Shown piece by piece: positions 1-6,830 of a stretch of 17,155 bases of DNA. A model generated the notes under the pieces. The model saw only the letters and a list, made by a program, of their open reading frames with translations, made no database searches and was not told the origin of the DNA. The translations under genes were made by a program, and so were the position numbers. The stretch lies in NCBI GenBank assembly GCA_934385475.1, contig CAKRPS010000045.1:1-17155 (forward strand), written 5' to 3'. This DNA comes from an uncultured Lachnospiraceae bacterium (GTDB lineage Bacteria; Bacillota; Clostridia; Lachnospirales; Lachnospiraceae). Positions within the stretch are counted from its first letter, which is position 1; each line of letters opens with the position of its first letter.

Positions 1-1530
1 CATAACCGGATCCGTATGGTGGCAGACCCCAAAAGTTTTATCCCATGGTTTGAAGACCTGGAAGAGAAGAATCCTTTGCACTATGAAGGGTACGAGGATA
101 AGCTGGAGCAGGCGAAACTGAAATCGGGAGTGCAGGAGGCAGTCACGATAGGGGAATGTAAGATATTTGCCAGAAGAGCGGTAGTCGGCGTCTGTGATGC
201 CCAGTTCCTGATGGGAAGCATGGGCCAGGTAGTAGGGGAGAAGATCACGGCTTCGATCGAACGGGCAACGGAGCTATCCCTGCCGGTATTTCTTTTCTGT
301 TGTTCGGGAGGAGCCAGAATGCAGGAAGGGATCATTTCCCTGATGCAGATGGCGAAGACGGCAGCGGCGATCAAGAAGCATGGGGAGAAGGGACTGCTGT
401 ATGCGACAATTCTCACGGATCCCACAACAGGTGGTGTCACGGCGAGCTTTGCCATGCTGGGGGATATTATCATGGCAGAGCCGGGAGCACTGATCGGTTT
501 TGCGGGTCCTAGGGTTATCCGGCAGACGATCGGCCAAAAGCTTCCGGAAGGCTTTCAGACGGCAGAATTTTTGCAGGAGCATGGGTTTATAGATGGGATC
601 GTCCGGAGAGAAAATCTGAAAAAAACGTTGTATTACCTGATCATGACCCATCAGTGCAAGGATGGACGCTATGCAGAGTTCAACACGAACTATGATTTTC
701 ACTTTGAGCCGACGGAGATCATGAAAGAACGCCTGTATATGGCAAAGCCGCGGACGGCATGGGATAAGGTAAGGGTCGTCAGACAGGCTGCAAGACCGGC
801 GGCAACGGACTACTTTCCCTATCTGTTTGATTATGTCGTAGAAGCACACGGAGACCGGTATTATGGGGATGACAACGCAGTGCTGGGAGCACTTGCTTTT
901 CTGGACGGACAGCCGGTTACGGTGATCGCAGATCTCAAAGGAAAGGATTTCAAGGAGTGCATAGAGCGCAATTATGGGATGCCAATGCCGGAGGGGTACC
1001 GCAAGGCTCTCAGACTCATGAAACAGGCGGAGAAATTCCATCGTCCGATCATCAGCTTTGTCAATACACCGGGAGCATATTGTGGTGTTGAGGCGGAAGA
1101 GAGAGGACAGGGAGAGGCCATTGCCAGAAATCTGTTAGAGATGTCCTCGCTCAAGGTACCGGTACTTTGTATACTGATCGGAGAAGGCGGGAGCGGCGGA
1201 GCACTTGCGACAGCGGTAGGAAATGAGGTATGGATGATGGAGAACGCGACCTATTCCATTCTCTCACCGGAGGGCTTCGCATCGATTCTGTGGAAGGATG
1301 CCGGAAGGGCAAAGGAAGCGTGCGAAGTAATGAATATTACAGCACAGGATTTGAAGCGGCTTAAGGTTATTGACAAGATCATACCGGAATTTGGAATGGC
1401 AGAGAGCGGCAGCGTGGAGGCCATCGGAGGATGGATGAAGGAACAGATCAAGCTTTTTCTGGAGAGCAGAAGCGGGATGAGCGGTGAGGAGCTTGCGGCA
1501 GAGCGTTATGAGCGCTTTCGGAGATATTAG
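1..1530 (+). CDS. accDA: Acetyl-CoA carboxylase carboxyltransferase, fused AccD-AccA (5' partial)
   Basis: This protein should transfer the carboxyl group from carboxybiotin to acetyl-CoA, giving malonyl-CoA for fatty-acid synthesis in the cytoplasm. The reading frame is open to the window edge. The codons before the first ATG (position 16) read HNRIR, which matches the conserved AccD stretch after the zinc finger, so the true start and the zinc-finger Cys residues lie upstream. The AccD half (to about 750) shows SGGARMQEG near 305-330, [19 protein letters not shown] and GFAGPRVI. The AccA half (about 760-1530) shows [20 protein letters not shown] and [16 protein letters not shown]. No stop or new start separates the halves, so beta and alpha subunits form one chain. 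Most bacteria make them as two proteins. fabH follows 28 nt later, which fits the end of a fab/acc operon. Identity is very secure. Confidence 0.95.
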   Translation, partial: HNRIRMVADPKSFIPWFEDLEEKNPLHYEGYEDKLEQAKLKSGVQEAVTIGECKIFARRAVVGVCDAQFLMGSMGQVVGEKITASIERATELSLPVFLFCCSGGARMQEGIISLMQMAKTAAAIKKHGEKGLLYATILTDPTTGGVTASFAMLGDIIMAEPGALIGFAGPRVIRQTIGQKLPEGFQTAEFLQEHGFIDGIVRRENLKKTLYYLIMTHQCKDGRYAEFNTNYDFHFEPTEIMKERLYMAKPRTAWDKVRVVRQAARPAATDYFPYLFDYVVEAHGDRYYGDDNAVLGALAFLDGQPVTVIADLKGKDFKECIERNYGMPMPEGYRKALRLMKQAEKFHRPIISFVNTPGAYCGVEAEERGQGEAIARNLLEMSSLKVPVLCILIGEGGSGGALATAVGNEVWMMENATYSILSPEGFASILWKDAGRAKEACEVMNITAQDLKRLKVIDKIIPEFGMAESGSVEAIGGWMKEQIKLFLESRSGMSGEELAAERYERFRRY

Positions 1531-1546
1531 GTTGAAAATCCATGAT

Positions 1547-1561
1547 GGAGGAAAAGCAGTG
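1547..1561 (+). promoter_or_regulatory. RBS and GTG start of fabH
   Basis: GGAGG at 1547-1551 lies 7 nt before GTG at 1559. This decides the fabH start. The frame is also open upstream to an ATG at 1484, but that start would overlap accDA and add 25 residues unlike FabH. Starting at 1559 gives a 329-residue protein beginning at the usual first beta strand (KIIGTGSALP). Confidence 0.8.
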
Positions 1562-2548
1562 AATACGTTGAAAATCATTGGAACAGGGAGCGCCCTTCCG
1601 AAAAGGTGTGTCTCCAATGCGGATATGACAGAGTGGGTGGAAACATCAGATGACTGGATCAGAGAACGGACCGGAATCAGACAACGGTATCTCTCTACCG
1701 GAGAAACGGTGGTGTCCCTTGCTGTGGACGCAGCCAGAAAGGCTATGGAACAGGCAGGAAAAGAGGCAGGAGAGATTGACCTGATCCTGACCGCGACCTG
1801 TTCACCAGAATATTTTTTTCCGTGTACGGCCTGCCAGATTCAGGAGCAGCTCGGTGCGGACCATGCACTTGCCTTTGACCTGAATGCGGCCTGTTCCGGT
1901 TTCCTGTTCGCGCTTGCCACTGCGGAGGCTTATCTTGTTTCCGGGAGATACCGGAATGCGTTGGTGATCGGAAGTGAGGTCTTGTCAAAGCTTATCGACT
2001 GGACAGACCGGTCTACCTGCGTTCTGTTTGGAGACGGAGCGGGAGCGGTCCTCGTAGAAGCCTGTAAGGAGCAGGAGGGGATGTCGGGGCTTCTCGCAAG
2101 CAGCCTGCATTCGGAAGGGAATCAGGGAAAGGTGTTGTCGGCAAGAGTGCGAAGGGGAGAGAATCCGCTGTACATAGAGGAGGGCTGCACCCAAAAACAA
2201 ACGTATATCCAGATGGAGGGGCAGGCGGTGTACCGCTTTGCAACCAGACAGGTTCCGCTCTGTATACAGGATGCCCTGGAGAAGGCAAAGCTGGCGGCAG
2301 GGGAGATAGATCTGTTTGTGCTGCATCAGGCAAATATCCGCATTCTCGAGGTCATAGCCAGACGGCTGGGGATAGACATGGAAAAGGTTCCCTTTAATCT
2401 GGATCGTGTGGGAAACATGTCCTCGGCATCAATCCCGGTGCTCCTGGATGAACTGAACCGGGCCGGAAAACTTAAGCGGGGAGATAAAGTGGTGCTCGCC
2501 GGTTTCGGGGCAGGACTGACCTACGGAGCCTGTGTGCTTGTCTGGTAA
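1559..2548 (+). CDS. fabH: 3-oxoacyl-[ACP] synthase III (KAS III)
   Basis: FabH condenses acetyl-CoA (or a branched acyl-CoA) with malonyl-ACP to begin each fatty-acid chain. The 329-residue length is normal for the family. The catalytic triad is visible: Cys112 in NAACSGF, His256 in LHQANIRI and Asn286 in GNMSSASIPV. The N-terminal fold reads IIGTGSALPKRCVSN and the C-terminus reads VLAGFGAGLTYGACVL, both typical. The GTG start at 1559 is chosen for its GGAGG site 7 nt upstream. The gene lies 28 nt behind the fused carboxyltransferase that makes its malonyl precursor, so the two are very likely co-transcribed. No terminator with a clear U-tract follows, and the next stretch is non-coding and then pseudogene. 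I see no missing residue. The substrate preference (straight or branched primer) cannot be read from the sequence. Confidence 0.95.
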   Translation: MNTLKIIGTGSALPKRCVSNADMTEWVETSDDWIRERTGIRQRYLSTGETVVSLAVDAARKAMEQAGKEAGEIDLILTATCSPEYFFPCTACQIQEQLGADHALAFDLNAACSGFLFALATAEAYLVSGRYRNALVIGSEVLSKLIDWTDRSTCVLFGDGAGAVLVEACKEQEGMSGLLASSLHSEGNQGKVLSARVRRGENPLYIEEGCTQKQTYIQMEGQAVYRFATRQVPLCIQDALEKAKLAAGEIDLFVLHQANIRILEVIARRLGIDMEKVPFNLDRVGNMSSASIPVLLDELNRAGKLKRGDKVVLAGFGAGLTYGACVLVW

Positions 2549-2638
2549 TTTCTGATTTCATAAATTTGCAAGTCTTTGATTCGTTACATTATAAAAAATG
2601 ATACCCAAATAATATTTGACAAGAAGTGCAGTATCTCT

Positions 2639-2662
2639 CCAGGATCCGAAAATGGATCCTGG
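2639..2662. repeat. Perfect 9-bp inverted repeat (hairpin)
   Basis: The arms CCAGGATCC (2639-2647) and GGATCCTGG (2654-2662) are perfectly complementary around a 6-nt loop. No T-run follows on either strand, so it is not a standard intrinsic terminator. It could be an operator, an RNA structure at the end of the fab transcript, or a relic. Confidence 0.6.
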
Positions 2663-2691
2663 TCATGCATTTCAGAAACCAGTGAAAAGTA

Positions 2692-2723
2692 TTGACATTA
2701 AAGCGATTTTTTTGTGCTATTAT
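2692..2723 (+). promoter_or_regulatory. Possible relic promoter of the decayed sugar-transport operon
   Basis: TTGACA at 2692-2697 is followed, after a long 20-nt spacer, by TATTAT at 2718-2723 with an extended TGC in front. It lies upstream of the permease remnant in the right orientation. The poor spacing keeps confidence low. Confidence 0.3.
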
Positions 2724-2784
2724 ACAGTTTACAACCAAAATGACTTTGCAAAGCTGTTTTCGGATAAGATCAGCAGGAAAATAA

Positions 2785-3315
2785 GAGGACAGTTTTTGGA
2801 GTTGTAAAGGATTTTATTTACACTATCAAAACTATGTAAATGCTTTTGTAAACGGTCACTTTCTGTTATACTTAAAGAACAGTATAATTATTAACGGACT
2901 TGCAGTGCTGTTAGTTATCATCGTATCTATTATGGCGGCGTTTGCGTGCAGAAGAATGGAGTGGAAGCTGAGCGGATTTGTCAAGACGCTGTTGCTTATG
3001 GGTATGATGATCTCTTATGTGGCATTTTCTCTTCCACAGGGGCTGTTCCTGATGACAAGCTTTCTGGAGGAGGCTGCCGTGATGGATGGCTGTGGTATTT
3101 ACCGGATCATCTTCCAGATCATCACGCCGATGCTCAAGGCATCTATTGCGACAGCTGCGATCATGACATTCCTGAACAACTGGAATGAATTTATGATGGC
3201 AAGTACATATCTGAGTTCTCCTAAGTGGAAGACCCTTCCGTTTTCGGTACTGGTTTATATCCTTTTGAATAAGCATATCACCAAGGGAGTTGCCATGGGA
3301 GCTGTCAAGGGCTGA
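2785..3315 (+). pseudogene. Remnant of a MalG-type carbohydrate ABC transporter permease
   Basis: Intact members of this family (about 280 residues) form one half of the membrane channel of sugar importers. Here only 176 codons remain. Homology begins before any start codon, at EDSFWSCKGFYLHYQNYVNAF (from 2785), just after an in-frame stop at 2782. It runs on through LKNSIIINGLAV, the EAA loop (LEEAAVMDGCGIYRIIFQIITP), FLNNWNEFMMAS and the family's ending ITKGVAMGAVKG. Compared with the family pattern there are three internal gaps that keep the frame: about 28 residues after LLLMGMMI, about 7 just before LEEAA, and about 27 after LPFSV. The first membrane segment and the start are missing. 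The channel cannot fold normally, so I call it a pseudogene. Gap sizes are recalled from typical members, not from an alignment. Confidence 0.85.
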
Positions 3316-3359
3316 TTTTCAGAGTATGCGATAGTGGAATTTGAGAGGCAGAAATACAT

Positions 3360-4270
3360 ATGCGTAGAGTAAGAGACTGGTTTAACAGACAGAGTGTGAA
3401 GACAAAGCTGATCTTCTACAGCTATCTGACCCTGATATCGGTAATGCTCCTCGTATGTGTAGGCCTGCTTTTTTATAATTATCATAAGGCTTTGCACAGG
3501 AGCAGAAGATAACGGACCGGACCGTTGTACAAGCACTTGCGGACAATATCGAAACATTGCAGATGGATATCAAGGACTTTTCTACTTATATCTGTATCAA
3601 TGAGGAGATACGCACGATCCTGACGGCAGATGACCCGGAACAGGTGATGCAGAATCAACGTTTCTGGCTGGAGGATGCACCGATGCAGATCATTCAGGAC
3701 ATGATCGCATTGAAGGGCCATATTAAATCGATCGCCATCTATCCTGAAAATGGAATTACTCCATATCTCAGGGGAATGGATGGAAGCGTGTATCAGCCTA
3801 CGATTGAGGAGGCAAAACAAAGCGAAGCATACCGTGAGACACTGGAGAGCAGTAATGGTATGATCTTTCCCAGAAAACGACATTGGGGTATATTGTAATC
3901 GGAGTCGGGCAGGGGAAATACCAACAGAGGTGGAGGCGTATCTTTGTGGGGAGGAGTTCCTGAACATGCAGTATAAGAACCGGCCGGAAAGTGTTGCCTC
4001 TTTTACTGATCATTTCCAATGTGTTCACAAAGCCTTTGCGGCAATGTGAGCGAGGCAATCCGGAAGTTTTCGGAGGGAGACTTTGAACAGCAGGTAGAGG
4101 TGGAGAGTCAGAGAATTATGCGATCCGTCTATCTGAGAAGGAGAGTGAACTGGCTGCCCTGCAGGCGCAGATCAATCCACATTTCCTGTACAACACCTTG
4201 GACTCTCTGTACTGGCAGGCAACAGGGGTGTGGAAATGAGGAGATGGCAGAGAATATTCTGGCACTCTCA
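3360..4270 (+). pseudogene. Remnant of a YesM-type sensor histidine kinase
   Basis: YesM-type kinases sense signals, often carbohydrates, through an extracellular domain and phosphorylate a YesN-type regulator. The pieces lie in different frames. The start at 3360 reads MRRVRDWFNRQSVKTKLIFY with the first membrane segment, then hits a stop at 3510-3512. The sensor part resumes in another frame (about 3503-3898, QALADNIETLQMDIKDFSTY). A HAMP-like piece (SEAIRKFSEGDFEQQVEV) lies in the frame of 4019. The phospho-acceptor box LQAQINPHFLYNTLDSLYW, with His at 4180-4182, is in a third frame. A further shift near 4230 leads to GNEEMAENILALSQL. The ATP-binding domain is absent. Several frameshifts plus deletions make this clearly non-functional. 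It sits 44 nt behind the permease remnant, the usual order in these operons. Confidence 0.87.
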
Positions 4271-4565
4271 CAGCTACATACGGGAGCATTATACGGAGAA
4301 TCTTTCATTGTCACAGGTTGCAGAGAAACTGGGAGTCTCGAACGGTTATCTTTCAACATTGCTGAACCAGAACATGGGGTGTGGCTTTGTAGATTATCTG
4401 AATCAGATCCGCATTGACCGGGCATGTTGTTAGCTGCGCCAGAGTTATCTCAAAAACTATGAGATTGCCTGTAAGGTGGGATTTCAGGACGAAAAATATT
4501 TTTCCAAGGTATTTAAGAAGGTGATCGGAATGATGCCAAAGGAGTACCGCATGGGAAGTAAATAA
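4263..4565 (+). pseudogene. Remnant of a YesN/AraC-type response regulator (DNA-binding part)
   Basis: Only the C-terminal AraC-type DNA-binding domain survives. The frame reads SYIREHYTENLSLSQVAEKLGVS, then LLNQNMGCGFVDYLNQIRIDRAC, an in-frame TAG at 4431-4433, then LRQSYLKNYEIACKVGFQDE, KYFSKVFKKVIGMMPKEYR and a natural stop at 4563-4565. The TAG stands where the family normally has Leu, so one TTG-to-TAG change would explain it. The receiver domain is gone. The remnant is joined directly to the kinase remnant within about 4262-4277, so one large deletion removed the kinase ATPase domain and the regulator's receiver. The partner kinase and target transporter nearby are also decayed. Confidence 0.87.
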
Positions 4566-4578
4566 GGGGAATTGCAGA

Positions 4579-6183
4579 ATGCAGAAGAATAGAGGAACAG
4601 AAAAAAATATTGTGAAGAAGATTCTACGGATTGTCCGTAATATCCTGATCGGCTGCGGAGTTCTTTTTATTCTTCTGCTCCTCATTCCGACAGATGAAGA
4701 AGAGGTAGAGCAGGACAGCACAGAGACAGTGGCTTTTGACGGGGAGGAGACCTCTTTTCAGGAGACAGCATCAAAGGCCGAGTCGATATTGGAGGCGGTC
4801 GGGGCGAAAAAGCCTTCCGAGGTCGAGGATGCAACTGCGGCTGTATGGCAGTTGATCAGGGAAAAGAGACAGCAGCAGAGCAGCAGACCACAGCAGAGTG
4901 CGGAAGAGGTTACGGTACTGGTCTATATGAATGGCTCTGATCTGGAGAGCAATAGTGGGGCGGCAACGGACGACATTACCGAAATGCTTAGGGCATCTTA
5001 TCATGAGAATGTAAATGTTCTACTGGAGACGATCGGTACGAAAAGATGGTCCTCCAGATATGGGATCGCCTCAAACAGGACCCAGAGATACCGGGTGTTG
5101 GAAGATGAGATAGAACTGGTGGATGATTCGCTGGGACAGGAAGACTGTACCGATGCGGAAAGTCTTGCGGAATTTATCCGTTGGGGAGCGGAGCAATATC
5201 CGGCACAGAGGTATATTCTGATCCTGTGGGGCCATGGGGCAGGACCGGTTTATGGATTTGGATATGATGAGCATCAGGGGGAGGAGGAAGCACTCACCAT
5301 TGATGAGATGCAGACGGCAGTACGACAGGGCGGTGTGTATTTTGACTTTATCGGGATGGATTGTTGTATCATGTCCTGTATGGAACTGTGCTGTGCGCTG
5401 TATGATTACTGTGATTACATGATCCTGTCGGAGGATTTTGAATCCGGTCTTGGCTGGGAGTATACCGGTTGGATCGATGCACTTTCTGCTGACCCGGCGA
5501 TTGAGACACAGGAGCTGGGGAGAATTGTGATCGATGACATGGTCGAGGCAAATGAAAAGAGCCGATACGGGGATTCGAGCACACTTGCTCTTATTGATGA
5601 ATCTTATATGAAACTTCTGTATACGACATGGGTCGATTTTGCTTATGCCAATGAAGAGGCACTACTCGGGGCAAATTACAGTACGAAGGTTGAACGTAAG
5701 GGAAGATATTACGATGACTATAGTATGGACGATTACTATGTCACGGATATTATGGCTGTTGCGCAGAACATAAGTGCGCAGGAGACAGCGGCACTGCAAT
5801 CGGCGGTGGATCAGGCTGTGGTTTATTACCGTTGTACAGAGGATGAGAGTGGCCTGACGGGTATTTCAGTGACCCTTCCTTATGGTGACAGCTATTTCTA
5901 TGATTCACTTAGGGAAATCTTTTTGTCCTGTGGGATCAATCGTGATTATGTGGAATGGCTCGGCAAATTTGTGGATGCTGCCGGAAATTCCGAATACTAT
6001 GATTACGATGACTGGTATGAAGAAAAGTGGAGCGGCTGGGACGATTACGAGGACGACTACGACTGGTACGACTGGGATTGTGAGCTGGATGACGACTGGT
6101 ATGACTGGGATTCCTATTATTATGATTGGGATGACGGCGATTACGATGATGACTATGACGACTGGGAATACTGGTATGAATGA
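4579..6183 (+). CDS. Membrane-anchored clostripain-family (C11) cysteine protease with acidic-aromatic tail
   Basis: Clostripain-family enzymes are cysteine peptidases, usually exported and often Arg/Lys-specific. This 534-residue protein has a basic N-terminus and one hydrophobic segment (about residues 20-37, ILIGCGVLFILLLLIP), so it is probably anchored with the rest outside. A charged linker runs to about residue 110. The peptidase core begins at VTVLVYMNGSDLE, with predicted catalytic His219 (LWGHGAG) and Cys263 (GMDCCIMSC, equivalent to the family's DACLM). Residues 472-534 form an extraordinary tail in which 56 of 63 residues are Asp, Glu, Trp or Tyr (24 D, 7 E, 10 W, 15 Y). AGGGG lies about 8 nt before the ATG. 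It starts 13 nt after the regulator remnant and ends at a strong terminator. It is the only intact gene in the decayed zone. Its substrate is unknown. Family assignment is confident and the tail's role is not known. Confidence 0.85.
   Translation: MQKNRGTEKNIVKKILRIVRNILIGCGVLFILLLLIPTDEEEVEQDSTETVAFDGEETSFQETASKAESILEAVGAKKPSEVEDATAAVWQLIREKRQQQSSRPQQSAEEVTVLVYMNGSDLESNSGAATDDITEMLRASYHENVNVLLETIGTKRWSSRYGIASNRTQRYRVLEDEIELVDDSLGQEDCTDAESLAEFIRWGAEQYPAQRYILILWGHGAGPVYGFGYDEHQGEEEALTIDEMQTAVRQGGVYFDFIGMDCCIMSCMELCCALYDYCDYMILSEDFESGLGWEYTGWIDALSADPAIETQELGRIVIDDMVEANEKSRYGDSSTLALIDESYMKLLYTTWVDFAYANEEALLGANYSTKVERKGRYYDDYSMDDYYVTDIMAVAQNISAQETAALQSAVDQAVVYYRCTEDESGLTGISVTLPYGDSYFYDSLREIFLSCGINRDYVEWLGKFVDAAGNSEYYDYDDWYEEKWSGWDDYEDDYDWYDWDCELDDDWYDWDSYYYDWDDGDYDDDYDDWEYWYE
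6061..6111 (+). repeat. Short direct repeat coding the DWYDWD motif in the protease tail
   Basis: An 18-nt unit at 6061-6078 recurs at 6094-6111 with a single mismatch. Both copies encode Asp-Trp-Tyr-Asp-Trp-Asp. This suggests the tail grew partly by local duplication. Confidence 0.7.
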
Positions 6184-6190
6184 TCAGAGA

Positions 6191-6219
6191 ACATCTGTCA
6201 GAAATGGCAGGTGTTTTTT
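6191..6219 (+). terminator. Intrinsic terminator behind the C11 protease gene
   Basis: A 9-bp stem pairs ACATCTGTC (6191-6199) with GGCAGGTGT (6206-6214), with two G-T wobbles and a 6-nt loop. Six T residues follow (6214-6219). It begins 7 nt after the stop codon. Confidence 0.85.
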
Positions 6220-6223
6220 GTTG

Positions 6224-6253
6224 TTGACTCTCCCCTTAAGGGGAGGATGTAAC
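6224..6253 (+). promoter_or_regulatory. MerR-type promoter with palindromic operator
   Basis: A perfect 16-nt palindrome, CTCCCCTTAAGGGGAG (6230-6245), lies between a -35-like TTGACT (6224-6229) and a weak -10-like TGTAAC (6248-6253). The spacer is 18 bp. An over-long spacer filled by a GC-rich palindrome is the hallmark of MerR-family activated promoters, which often drive drug efflux pumps. It faces the ABC transporter remnant that begins at 6297. No merR gene is visible in the window. Confidence 0.6.
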
Positions 6254-6296
6254 CTTTCTTTTGCGATGAAATTAGAGAAAGAAAGGATGGAGAAAG

Positions 6297-6498
6297 ATGA
6301 GTCAGGTATTTGGATTGCTTGGACACAACGGAGCCGGCAAGAGTACAACGATCGATCTGCTTCTTGGTTTGGACTTTTCGGATTTGAGAAGAGCATGGTG
6401 ATGAAGTTGTCCGGAGGAGAGAGGCAGAAGCTGTCAGTGGTGCTTTCACTTTTGGGAAAACCGGAAGTAGTGTTTCTGGATGAACTTACGACTGGTTG
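6297..6498 (+). pseudogene. Remnant of an ABC-2 type exporter ATP-binding subunit
   Basis: From ATG 6297 the frame reads MSQVFGLLGHNGAGKSTTID, a complete Walker A motif, then stops at 6399-6401. In another frame (about 6390-6498) the signature motif and Walker B follow: MKLSGGERQKLSVVLSLLGK then PEVVFLDELTTG. The Q-loop region between them and everything after Walker B are missing. A normal subunit has about 230-300 residues, and only about 70 are left. The LSGGERQKLSVVLSLL style is typical of drug or peptide efflux ATPases, which fits the MerR-like promoter just upstream. GAAAGGA about 9 nt before the ATG is a plausible old RBS. It is clearly non-functional. Confidence 0.85.
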
Positions 6499-6670
6499 TC
6501 GATGTTTTCCATAGGGCTTATGATCGCCAGTCTTTGCAGAACGGTCAAAGTTGATGAAAGCAGCTTCCATGGGAGAAAGTCTTAGCGGAGCAGGATCTAT
6601 TATCGCTTTGCTGGCAGTTATCACGGTAGTGTGTACAACCATTGCGATTAAGACATTCCGGTGGGAATAA
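6499..6670 (+). pseudogene. Remnant of an ABC-2 type permease C-terminus
   Basis: Directly fused to the ATPase scrap is SMFSIGLMIASLCRTVK in the frame of 6499. A shift then leads to MGESLSGAGSIIALLAVITV and TTIAIKTFRWE, ending at TAA 6668-6670 in the frame of 6554. The second piece looks like the last membrane helix and tail of an ABC-2 permease, the natural partner of the ATPase before it. Most of the permease is deleted. The identification rests on membrane pattern and gene order, so it is less certain than the ATPase. Confidence 0.65.
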
Positions 6671-6702
6671 GTTAAAGCTTTAAAAAGAAACCGGTAAGAG
6701 TC

Positions 6703-6731
6703 TTGCATACAAAAACGGGTACGGTTATAAT
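6703..6731 (+). promoter_or_regulatory. Sigma-A-type promoter of the GH3 gene
   Basis: TTGCAT (6703-6708) and a perfect TATAAT (6726-6731) are separated by exactly 17 nt. Transcription should begin near 6738, giving a leader of about 93 nt before the GH3 start. Confidence 0.8.
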
Positions 6732-6753
6732 AGTGAATCAGAAAAGGAGCATA

Positions 6754-6785
6754 GGGCGGCAGAAGATTCTGTTCGCCCGCTTTTT
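6754..6785 (+). terminator. Leader hairpin with T-run upstream of the GH3 gene (possible attenuator)
   Basis: GGGCG (6754-6758) pairs with CGCCC (6774-6778), and an inner CAGA/TCTG helix sits above a small bulge. GC and five T residues follow (6781-6785). It lies between the promoter and the gene, so it would cut short part of the transcripts. Whether it is regulated is unknown. Confidence 0.5.
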
Positions 6786-6830
6786 GACGGTAACGACTAT
6801 AATCTTGAGAGGATAAGGGAAAGCCAAAAA

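Larger units (their letters stand above)
2549..2784. other. Non-coding gap with relics only
   Basis: This 236-nt AT-rich gap separates fabH from a decayed permease gene. I see no convincing gene. A 63-codon frame at 2616-2807 has no RBS and resembles nothing I know. The gap holds a perfect hairpin (2639-2662) and a possible old promoter (2692-2723). It probably marks where the front of a sugar-transporter operon was deleted. Confidence 0.6.

Noticed and set aside
274..1041. A 255-codon open frame on the minus strand inside accDA.
   Set aside because: It lies opposite a strongly conserved gene, has no RBS or family motif, and is explained by the codon bias of the real gene.
2616..2807. A 63-codon frame in the gap after fabH.
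   Set aside because: It has no RBS, no recognisable motif and overlaps the permease remnant in another frame. It is probably non-coding.
2816..2841. A 7-bp inverted repeat (ATTTACA / TGTAAAT) that could be an operator.
   Set aside because: It too lies in the permease coding remnant, with a 12-nt spacer. AT-rich sequence gives such repeats by chance.
2847..2872. A cre-like sequence (TGTAAACGGTCACT) overlapping a TATACT -10 box, looking like a catabolite-controlled promoter.
   Set aside because: The same bases encode the family-conserved permease stretch VNAFVNGHFLLYLKNS in the remnant, so the match is more simply coding sequence. Two cre positions also mismatch.
5882..6514. A 210-codon frame overlapping the end of the C11 gene, rich in Met/Thr/Gly.
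   Set aside because: The first part is the shadow of the Asp/Trp/Tyr tail. Only its last part (ABC signature and Walker B) is meaningful, and that is listed as an ABC remnant.
6784..6803. TTGACG and TATAAT just before the GH3 start, as a second promoter.
   Set aside because: The two boxes are only 8 nt apart, far too close for a sigma-A promoter.
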